From Syntrophomonadaceae bacterium (lineage in GTDB: Bacteria > Bacillota_D > Dethiobacteria > DTU022 > UBA8154), in contig SKMY01000034.1 of the NCBI GenBank assembly GCA_007120815.1, forward strand, positions 1-28,920: a stretch of DNA of 28,920 nucleotides, given 5' to 3'. The position numbers were made by a program, and so were the translations under genes. The number at the start of each line of letters is the position of its first letter. Positions within the stretch are counted from its first letter, which is position 1. The notes below the pieces were generated by a model, which was given only the letters and a program-made list of their open reading frames with translations, was not told the origin of the DNA and did not search any database. This document shows positions 22,674 through 28,920 of the stretch, in pieces.

Positions 22674-23390
22674 GTGGTTAAGATTTTTTTCGCCTTCAAA
22701 CTGCGCAGAAAAATGCTTTGGGTGTTACTGGGTTTGGCAGCCTTCATCCTTTACTTTTGCACCCTGGAACGACAGGGAGAGCCGGTTTCTTCAACCCTTG
22801 CAGTTTTACCGCTAACAGACCGCATCATTGGTGTTGACCCCGGCCACGGGGGCTATGATCCCGGTGCCGGCCAGGGAGACATTATAGAAAAAGATGTCGT
22901 TCTTCAAATCGGGCTTTATCTTCGCCAGTTTTTACATCAGGCCGGTGCCCAGGTGGTGATGACCCGGGAAGAAGATTACGATTTGTTAGAGCTTCCTGTC
23001 GGTCCGAAAAAACGAGCGGATATGGCTAACCGGCTGATTATCCTGGAAGAGGCAGGGACAGAGCTTGTTGTCTGCATTCATGCAAATTACATTGCTTCAC
23101 CCCGCTGGCATGGGGCTCAAACCTTTTACCGTGCGGACTGTGCAAATAGTCGGCATCTTTCCCGGATGATCCAGGAAGAACTCATCCGCGTATTGCAAAA
23201 TACCAACAGGCAGACTGCAGCCAGCAACTTTTTTATCATGAATGAAACAACAGCTACGGCAGCCCTGGTTGAGGTGGGCTTTTTATCCAATCCTAAAGAG
23301 GCCATGCTTTTAACTTGCCAAAAAAAAAAAAAAAAAGTAGCCTGGGCCGTTTATTTAGGGATTGTTCGGCACTATTCCGAACTCATGTAA
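22674..23390 (+). CDS. cwlD: N-acetylmuramoyl-L-alanine amidase, CwlD-like
   Basis: CwlD removes peptide side chains from spore cortex peptidoglycan so that muramic lactam can form. The product is 238 residues from GTG 22674, close to the Bacillus enzyme. A single N-terminal membrane anchor (MLWVLLGLAAFILYF, residues 14-28) precedes the Amidase_3 domain. Zinc ligands are H58 (VDPGHGG), E72 and H136 (CIHANY), and the catalytic glutamate is E200 (LVEVGFLSN). Longer reading from 22590 would start inside a terminator and is rejected; TTG 22671 and ATG 22713 are alternatives. Near the end a 17-A run encodes five lysines in a row where relatives usually have one or two. Confidence 0.85.
   Translation: MVKIFFAFKLRRKMLWVLLGLAAFILYFCTLERQGEPVSSTLAVLPLTDRIIGVDPGHGGYDPGAGQGDIIEKDVVLQIGLYLRQFLHQAGAQVVMTREEDYDLLELPVGPKKRADMANRLIILEEAGTELVVCIHANYIASPRWHGAQTFYRADCANSRHLSRMIQEELIRVLQNTNRQTAASNFFIMNETTATAALVEVGFLSNPKEAMLLTCQKKKKKVAWAVYLGIVRHYSELM
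23320..23336 (+). repeat. Seventeen-A homopolymer in the 3' part of cwlD
   Basis: CAA plus five AAA codons give Q followed by KKKKK, then VAWAVYLGI in the correct frame. The gene is therefore in frame with 17 A, but any change not divisible by three would remove the last 20 residues. Confidence 0.95.
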
Positions 23391-23472
23391 TTTTTTTATC
23401 AAGGACGTAGGAATTTCCCTGTATAATGGAGAATTAATGAACACATCTGATGTTAAGAAGGAGGTTTACCTC

Positions 23473-25161
23473 GTGGAACCAACCAAAGAAGCCCTGTGGA
23501 CAGCACACTACGAAAAGGGTATCAAGCAACATTTGGAATATCCTGAAAAACCTGTTTTCAGTCTATTAGAACGAACTGTCAAGCGGTATCCCCAGCGGGT
23601 AGCAACATATTTTAACGAGGCAAAACTGTCTTACAAGGACCTGCTGATTAACGTGAACAGGCTGGCGACAGCCCTGGCCACCCTGGGAGTAAAAAAAGGC
23701 GACCGGGTCGGAATTATGCTGCCCAACTGCCCCCAGGCGGTGATCAGTTTTTACGCCATCATGCGATTGGGAGCGATCGCTGTTTATTTAAACCCCGTCC
23801 TGGTAGAAAGGGAACTCACTCACAAAATTAATGATGCCGACATCCGAACGCTTATATTAATTGACATGTCGTACCGAAAAATATCAAATATTCGGGACAA
23901 GGTTAAGCTGGAAAACTTAATTGTATCCCACATCCACGACTACCTGACCTTTCCGTACAATATTCTATATCCCGTAAAACAGAAAAGCGACGCCCGCACA
24001 CCGGAAATTCCTCAAAAAGAAGGCATATATCAATTTACTAACCTGGTAAAAGGGGCACCGCCGAATCCACCGGATGTATCCATCGATCCTAAAAATGATG
24101 TGGCCGTACTGCAGTATACCGGTGGAGTCACCGGAACACGTAAAGGCGCCATGATTACCCATTTTAACATGGTAGCCAATGTGCGGCAATTCCGGGAATG
24201 GTTTTCCAGCTGCAAAGACGGGGAAGAACGCATTCTCGGCGTGGTACCCTTTGCTCACATTTACGGGTTGACCTGTGTAATGAATTTTGGCATTTACATT
24301 GGGGCAACATTGATCTTGCTGCCCAACTTTTATGTAAACAGGGTCTTAAAAACCATTAACAAAAGTCGTCCTACATTTTTCCCCGGCGTACCCACCATGT
24401 ACTATGCATTAAGCCACCACCCCGATGTAAAAAAATACGATATTTCTTCGATTGACTACTGTTTGTGCGGCGCAGCCCCGCTTCCACTGGAAATACAGGA
24501 AAGATTCGAACAGCTTACCGGTGCCAGACTGGTAGAAGGTTTCGGCCTTACGGAAGCATCCCCCGTCACCCACTGCAATCCTGTCAGGGGAAGGCGAAAA
24601 GTGGGAAGCATTGGACTGCCCATGCCCGACACCGATGCCAAAATCGTAGACTTAGAAACCGGGACGAAAGAACTGGAAATGGGAGAGGTAGGTGAGCTGA
24701 TTATTTCCGGGCCCCAGGTTATGAAAGGGTACTGGAACCGCGATGATGAGACGGAAATCGCCTTGAAAGATGGCTGGCTCTATACCGGCGATATCGCTGA
24801 AATGGATTCCGACGGCTACTTCTTTATCCTCAACCGCAAAAAAGACATGATCATCTCAGGCGGATACAATATTTATCCCAAAGAAATTGAAGAAGTGCTC
24901 AACCGTCATCCCAAGGTTAGCGAAACCGTTGTAATTGGCATTCCCGATGATTACCAGGGAGAAGTGGCCAAGGCCTATGTTTTCTGCAAGAACCCCAAAC
25001 TTACCGTTATTGAAGATGAGCTAAAGGATTACTGTCTGAACAAACTGGCCCCATACAAGATACCCAAGAAGTTCGATATTCGCAAAGATCGTCCACCAAA
25101 GAACCTGGAAAGCACAGAACTTCGCCGTTACCTGGTCGAAGGGCCTGAAAAAGCTGAATAG
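23473..25161 (+). CDS. Long-chain acyl-CoA synthetase (AMP-forming), with lysine-to-threonine change
   Basis: This ANL-superfamily enzyme would activate fatty acids with ATP and CoA. The product is 562 residues from GTG 23473, with AAGGAGG at 23458-23464; ATG 23437 is an alternative. ATP-binding loop YTGGVTGTRKGA starts at residue 215. Other motifs are VPFAHIYG, GFGLTEASP, GWLYTGDIAE and LNRKKDMIISGGYNIYP. The C-terminal A10 motif, normally PK....GK..RR, reads PKNLESTELRR; the almost invariant adenylation lysine is replaced by T548. The rest of the domain is intact. Activity in the adenylation step may be low; see findings. It converges on a MarR gene and lies near fadN. Confidence 0.9.
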   Translation: MEPTKEALWTAHYEKGIKQHLEYPEKPVFSLLERTVKRYPQRVATYFNEAKLSYKDLLINVNRLATALATLGVKKGDRVGIMLPNCPQAVISFYAIMRLGAIAVYLNPVLVERELTHKINDADIRTLILIDMSYRKISNIRDKVKLENLIVSHIHDYLTFPYNILYPVKQKSDARTPEIPQKEGIYQFTNLVKGAPPNPPDVSIDPKNDVAVLQYTGGVTGTRKGAMITHFNMVANVRQFREWFSSCKDGEERILGVVPFAHIYGLTCVMNFGIYIGATLILLPNFYVNRVLKTINKSRPTFFPGVPTMYYALSHHPDVKKYDISSIDYCLCGAAPLPLEIQERFEQLTGARLVEGFGLTEASPVTHCNPVRGRRKVGSIGLPMPDTDAKIVDLETGTKELEMGEVGELIISGPQVMKGYWNRDDETEIALKDGWLYTGDIAEMDSDGYFFILNRKKDMIISGGYNIYPKEIEEVLNRHPKVSETVVIGIPDDYQGEVAKAYVFCKNPKLTVIEDELKDYCLNKLAPYKIPKKFDIRKDRPPKNLESTELRRYLVEGPEKAE

Positions 25162-25236
25162 ATTGGTAAAGAATTGGAGTTTCTGCTTCCCGGTGGTCGG
25201 CTCAAAGTTTGTAAAATAGTAGTTATCAAAAATTAA

Positions 25237-25271
25237 AAACCGGCAGTGAGCGAACGATGCGCTGCCGGTTT
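25237..25271. terminator. Bidirectional terminator between acyl-CoA synthetase and MarR genes
   Basis: AAACCGGCAG (25237-25246) pairs perfectly with CTGCCGGTTT (25262-25271). The T-run is better on the minus strand (TTTTTAATTTTT after the stem), so it serves the MarR gene as well as the synthetase. Confidence 0.85.
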
Positions 25272-25369
25272 CGTGTTGTATCTTTTTTCGTAGTGCTCTG
25301 GGCAATTTGTAAGCGAAACTGCGTCCCCCTAATTTACGGCGTGAGCGGACCATAAAAGGGTTGAGCAAA

Positions 25370-25888
25370 TTACTTTTTTACTTTATTTTTCTGTCCGTTT
25401 ATATCATTTTCTCCGGTTTCGTAAGGCCTGCTCCGCGATGCCTCCAACTCTTCAAAGCCCCGCAGGACGGACTGCAAAGACTCAATAAGCATGATACGTT
25501 CTTCTGGATCCAGGCGGTCTGCCAGGTTGTTGAAACGCAGAGTCCGGCGCTCAAAGACCAGGCTGGCCAGCTGCCGGCCGTACGATGTAAGGGAAACCCT
25601 TACGATGCGCCTGTCTTTTTCATCTCCTTTACGCTTAACCAGGTTCATATTAACCAGTCGGGAAACCAGGCGGGTTACGGCACTCTCCGCCAGGTATATT
25701 TCCTGCCCAAGTTCCCCCATGGTAAGGTTTTCTTTAAGATATAAAACCAGAAGCGCATTGATTTGCCGGGGGGTAATTTCCAGGCCCGTGAGTTCCCGGT
25801 TTTCTTCATTGCTGAGATAATGCATCAACTTGGGGAAAATGGTCTGTATCGCTGTGGTGAAATTGTCCGTTTGCTTAAAATCAACCAT
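25370..25888 (-). CDS. MarR-family transcriptional regulator
   Basis: A 172-residue winged-helix regulator. The DNA-binding core spans about residues 40-105: TPRQINALLVLYLKE, LTMGELGQEIYLAESAVTRL (recognition helix) and the wing KRKGDEKDRRIVRVSLT. Dimer helices lie on both sides; the last 20 residues are charged. The start is ATG 25888 with GAGGAGGG at 25904-25897. The promoter at 25912-25940 is near consensus. It is divergent from fadN and converges on the acyl-CoA synthetase, so control of these fatty acid genes, with an acyl-CoA or fatty acid as signal, is a reasonable inference. Confidence 0.92.
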   Translation of the reverse strand: MVDFKQTDNFTTAIQTIFPKLMHYLSNEENRELTGLEITPRQINALLVLYLKENLTMGELGQEIYLAESAVTRLVSRLVNMNLVKRKGDEKDRRIVRVSLTSYGRQLASLVFERRTLRFNNLADRLDPEERIMLIESLQSVLRGFEELEASRSRPYETGENDINGQKNKVKK

Positions 25889-25911
25889 GTTTTGGGACCC
25901 TCCTCTTTCTT

Positions 25912-25940
25912 ATAATAGGAAACCCGGATGCCTTTGTCAA
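25912..25940 (-). promoter_or_regulatory. Sigma-A promoter of the MarR gene
   Basis: On the minus strand: TTGACA (25940-25935), a 17-nt spacer, TATTAT (25917-25912). The leader is about 17 nt; the ribosome-binding site follows closely. Confidence 0.8.
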
Positions 25941-26140
25941 GAAATGACCGGTTTTTTCAAATCAACAAATATTCCATATTGCGAGAATACTTTTTGCAAG
26001 AAAAACTTAACAAGTAGAAAGCTTAAATATGTTAAATAATTTCTCTTAGACGATAAATAAACCTGATCCTGGAAAAATAAAAGAGGTTAAGGGGGCGCTT
26101 AAACAGAAAAGAGCATATTTTTTTCAAAAAAATAAAGTTA

Positions 26141-26230
26141 TTTATTTCACAAAGCAGGAGATCGCTTCAAGGCCATAGAACTCAATAGCAGATTACTTTC
26201 TTTAGTAAAATATTAACCTCGTGAAATAAA
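26141..26230. promoter_or_regulatory. Separated inverted repeat upstream of fadN
   Basis: TTTATTTCAC (26141-26150) and its exact complement GTGAAATAAA (26221-26230) are 70 nt apart, in the control region of the fatty acid genes. It may be a pair of regulator half-sites or a looped operator; no known box is recognised. Confidence 0.45.
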
Positions 26231-26371
26231 GGTGTTGAGGAGGTGAGGCCCTTCTTTTTTGTGTTCGTTAAATTGAAGCGGTAAAAAAGCGAAAAAATTG
26301 TAACTAGAATTTTGGAAGAACCATCATGATCGGCTGTTGATTAATCCGATGGATGATAAGGAGGAGGGAGT

Positions 26372-28780
26372 ATGGCTTTTAAAATCCGCAAAGCGGCTAT
26401 TCTGGGAGCGGGAACCATGGGGGCATCCATTGCTGCACACCTGGCAAACGTCGGGATCCCCAGTTACCTGTTTGACATCGTTCCCAAAGAGTTGACGGAA
26501 GAAGAAAAGGCGGCCGGGTTGACCCTGGAAGACAAAAAAGTAAGAAACCGCCTGGCAACCCAGTCCATCGAGCGGCTGAAAAAAATGCGGCCGGCCCCGT
26601 TTTATGACAGCAAGGACGCTGTGCTGTTAACACCGGGCAACCTGGAAGATGACCTGGATAAATTATCCCAAGTGGACTGGATTATTGAAGTTGTTGTGGA
26701 GAACCTGGATATTAAGAAAAAACTTTTCAGCCAGGTTGAAAAACACTGGAAAGAGGGCACCATCGTCACGACCAATACCTCCGGCATTTCGGTGAACAAG
26801 ATGGTGGAAGACTGTTCCGATAACTTTAAAAAATATTTCATGGGCACGCACTTTTTTAACCCGCCTCGCTACATGAAACTGCTGGAGATCATACCCTGCG
26901 AAAAAACCGACCCGCAGGTGCTTACGCTCATGGAACGTTTCTGCGAAGAAAAACTGGGCAAAGGGGTGGTTTTCGCTAAAGATACGCCCAACTTTATCGC
27001 CAACCGCATCGGTGTGTACGGCATGGTGGTCACCGCTCGCGTCATGGAAGAGGAAGGCCTGTCTGTGGAAGAAGTCGATGCTGTAACCGGGCCGGCTATG
27101 GGTCGTCCCAAAAGCGCATCTTTCCGCACACTGGATATGGTTGGGCTGGACATTTTCTTGCACGTTGCACAAAATGTGCGAGAAAACATTACCGAGGAAT
27201 GGGAAATCAAAGACTTTGAAATGCCGAAATTCACCCAGACCATGGCCGAAAAAGGCTGGCTGGGGGACAAAACCAAAGGCGGCTTCTACAAGGTTGAAAA
27301 ATCTGCCGAGGGTAAGAATATCCTGGCCCTGGACTACACCACCATGGAGTATCGCCCCAAGCAGAAAGCCAAGTTCGGCAGCATCGATGCCGCCAAAAAT
27401 GTAAAAGGCGTAGGTAACAAGCTGAAAACACTGGTAGAAGGAAAAGACAAGGGCGCTGACTTCGCCTGGAAGGTAATCAAGCCTGTCCTGTCTTACGCGG
27501 CAGTAAAGCTGGGTGAAATTGCCGATGATATCGTTTCAGTCGACCGGGCCATGCGCTGGGGTTTCAACTGGGATCTCGGACCCTTTGAGCAGTGGGATTC
27601 CCTGGGCGTAAAAGAAGTGGCTGATCGGATTTCCCAGGACGGCGGAGAAGTGCCGGCTGTTGTTCAGGAAATGCTGGATGCCGGTTTTACTTCTTTCTAT
27701 AAAAAAGAAAATGGGAAAGCCCTCTATTACGACTTCAAGGATAAAACATACAAGGAGCTACCATCCCGCCCCGGGGTGATCATACTAGATGACTTGAGGG
27801 AGCAGAAGAAAGTCGTTAAGTCCGTTTCCGGAGCCAGCCTGGTGGATATCGGGGATAACATTCTCTGCCTGGAATTTCACTCGCCCCAACAAGCCATCGG
27901 CCCGGACATTGTTGGCATGATGTTTAAAGCCGTTGATGAAGTGGAAAAAAACTGGGATGGGCTTGTCATTGCCAACCAGGCCCGCAATTTCTGTGTTGGC
28001 GCCAACCTGATGATGATTCTCATGGAAGCCCAGGCCGACGAGTGGGATGAGATCGACCTGATTGCCCACCAGCTCCAGCAGTCGCTCTTGCGGCTGAAGT
28101 ACTGTGAAAAGCCGGTTGTTGCCGCACCTCACGGCATGACTCTGGGTGGAGGATACGAAGTGATTGCCCATGCCCACCGTATTCGAGCAGCGGCGGAAAC
28201 ATACATGGGCCTGGTGGAAGTTGGTGTGGGGGTTATCCCTGCCGGTGGAGGCTGCAAGGAAATGATTCTGCGCAGCGTGGAAAACGTGCAGGATAACAAA
28301 AATGTTAGCGACCTGCTGCCCTTTGTCCGGGGCGCTTTTGAAACGGTGGCCATGGCCAAAGTGGCGACCAGTGCCAAAGAAGGGTACATGTATAACTACA
28401 TGAGGCCCCAGGACTCATTCACCGCTAACGGGGACCGCCATATTTACGAAGCGAAAAACGTGGTTATGGCCATGAACCTGGAAGGGTTTAAGCCACCCGA
28501 ACGCAAAAAAATACGTGTTGTGGGCGAGCCCGGATTTGCAGCTATGAAGGCGGGGGTATATCTCATGAAAGAAGGCAACTACATTTCCGAGTACGATGCA
28601 TATATCGGTGAAAAACTGGCCTTCATTTTCAGCGGGGGGCGCCTACCGGCCAACACCTGGGTGGATGAACAGTACCTGCTGGACCTGGAGCGTGAGACAT
28701 TCCTGCATCTCTGCGGCCAGCCCAAGACCCAGCAGCGCATGATGCACATGCTGCAAAAGGGCAAACCTTTAAGGAACTAA
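26372..28780 (+). CDS. fadN: Fused 3-hydroxyacyl-CoA dehydrogenase / enoyl-CoA hydratase, FadN-type
   Basis: This bifunctional enzyme carries the hydration and NAD-dependent dehydrogenation steps of fatty acid beta-oxidation. The product is 802 residues, close to Bacillus FadN. The dehydrogenase is N-terminal: Rossmann loop GAGTMGASIAAHLANVGI from residue 12, and the catalytic histidine H160 in HFFNPPRYMKLLEIIP. The hydratase domain (about 490-710) carries E596 (LGGGYE) and E616 (MGLVEVGVG), spaced 20 apart as in known enoyl-CoA hydratases, plus oxyanion segment NFCVGAN. This order is the reverse of proteobacterial FadB. ATG 26372 follows AAGGAGGAGGGAG. Thiolase fadA begins 21 nt downstream. 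Confidence 0.95.
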   Translation: MAFKIRKAAILGAGTMGASIAAHLANVGIPSYLFDIVPKELTEEEKAAGLTLEDKKVRNRLATQSIERLKKMRPAPFYDSKDAVLLTPGNLEDDLDKLSQVDWIIEVVVENLDIKKKLFSQVEKHWKEGTIVTTNTSGISVNKMVEDCSDNFKKYFMGTHFFNPPRYMKLLEIIPCEKTDPQVLTLMERFCEEKLGKGVVFAKDTPNFIANRIGVYGMVVTARVMEEEGLSVEEVDAVTGPAMGRPKSASFRTLDMVGLDIFLHVAQNVRENITEEWEIKDFEMPKFTQTMAEKGWLGDKTKGGFYKVEKSAEGKNILALDYTTMEYRPKQKAKFGSIDAAKNVKGVGNKLKTLVEGKDKGADFAWKVIKPVLSYAAVKLGEIADDIVSVDRAMRWGFNWDLGPFEQWDSLGVKEVADRISQDGGEVPAVVQEMLDAGFTSFYKKENGKALYYDFKDKTYKELPSRPGVIILDDLREQKKVVKSVSGASLVDIGDNILCLEFHSPQQAIGPDIVGMMFKAVDEVEKNWDGLVIANQARNFCVGANLMMILMEAQADEWDEIDLIAHQLQQSLLRLKYCEKPVVAAPHGMTLGGGYEVIAHAHRIRAAAETYMGLVEVGVGVIPAGGGCKEMILRSVENVQDNKNVSDLLPFVRGAFETVAMAKVATSAKEGYMYNYMRPQDSFTANGDRHIYEAKNVVMAMNLEGFKPPERKKIRVVGEPGFAAMKAGVYLMKEGNYISEYDAYIGEKLAFIFSGGRLPANTWVDEQYLLDLERETFLHLCGQPKTQQRMMHMLQKGKPLRN

Positions 28781-28801
28781 TGATTAAGGAGGGATATTTC
28801 T

Positions 28802-28920
28802 ATGCGTGAGGCTGTTATAGTCGCCGGAGTGCGCACACCCATCGGGCGCGCCAACAGGGGGACTTTAAAAGATACCAGGCCGGAAGACCTGGCTGCGCTG
28901 GTGATCAACGAAAGCATCAA
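28802..28920 (+). CDS. fadA: Acetyl-CoA acyltransferase (thiolase), N-terminal part
   Basis: Only the first 39 codons are inside the window; the gene continues beyond the right edge. They read [20 protein letters not shown], then [18 protein letters not shown], a clear thiolase N-terminus; the active-site cysteine lies beyond the edge. AAGGAGGG at 28787-28794 precedes ATG 28802. Thiolase cleaves 3-ketoacyl-CoA, completing the cycle begun by the upstream FadN; fadN-fadA order is as in Bacillus. Confidence 0.93.
   Translation, partial: MREAVIVAGVRTPIGRANRGTLKDTRPEDLAALVINESI

Larger units (their letters stand above)
25889..26371. other. 483-nt control region between the MarR gene and fadN
   Basis: No gene seen. 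It contains the MarR promoter (25912-25940), long A/T-rich stretches, the separated inverted repeat 26141-26150/26221-26230, an unattached ribosome-binding-like GAGGAGGTGA (26237-26246), and the fadN ribosome-binding site AAGGAGGAGGGAG (26358-26370). I could not identify a convincing fadN promoter. Confidence 0.75.

Noticed and set aside
26246..26285. Short GTG ORF after GAGGAGGTGA upstream of fadN
   Set aside because: The GTG is part of the putative ribosome site and the ORF is only about 13 codons with no promoter seen.

Overview
The window reads as a chromosomal segment of a Gram-positive, probably endospore-forming Clostridia-type Firmicute (Peptococcales/Syntrophomonadales-like; this is inference). 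Support comes from strong AGGAGG ribosome-binding sites, frequent GTG and TTG starts, a zinc-ribbon (type Z) S14 tail, a four-cysteine S4, the order rplQ-ecfA1-ecfA2-ecfT-truA-rplM-rpsI, a CwlD-like spore-cortex amidase, and a FadN/FadA-type fatty acid oxidation locus. I saw no tRNA, rRNA, CRISPR array, transposase or phage gene.

Region 1 (1-8427) is the end of the spc operon plus the alpha operon, all on +: rpsN end, rpsH, rplF, rplR, rpsE, rpmD, rplO, secY, map, a KOW-domain gene, infA, rpmJ, rpsM, rpsK, rpsD, rpoA, rplQ, then a strong terminator. The adk gene usually found between secY and map is missing. The rplQ start lies behind a hairpin plus T-run, with its only good Shine-Dalgarno about 45 nt upstream.

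Region 2 (8453-12857) holds the energizing module of an ECF vitamin transporter (two ATPases and EcfT), truA, and then rplM-rpsI. rplM-rpsI have their own promoter and an L13-type leader. truA ends in a 17-T run that puts it out of frame with its expected stop.

Region 3 (12858-18978) is a mixed set of single genes: a geranylgeranylglyceryl-phosphate-synthase-like enzyme with its own sigma-A promoter, a small lipoprotein, a divergent pair of short chromate transporters, a UbiA/MenA-type prenyltransferase, and a lipoprotein with a putative glycoside hydrolase barrel.

Region 4 (18979-23390) contains a compact minus-strand unit with promoter, inverted repeat, ideal ribosome-binding site, a 17-codon ORF ending HCSGGC and a terminator. 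It also has a P-loop ATPase of unknown function, an unknown helical protein, a metallo-beta-lactamase-fold hydrolase, a YfcE-type phosphoesterase and cwlD, which carries a 17-A run.

Region 5 (23391-28920) is a fatty-acid locus: an acyl-CoA synthetase whose conserved C-terminal lysine position reads threonine, a divergently read MarR regulator, the fused hydroxyacyl-CoA dehydrogenase/enoyl-CoA hydratase fadN, and the start of thiolase fadA. Together these would activate fatty acids and run beta-oxidation.

The best candidates for something undescribed are the 17-codon unit at 18935-19165, the two 17-nt homopolymers inside genes, the rplQ leader, and the archaeal-type lipid enzyme with a prenyltransferase gene 2 kb away.
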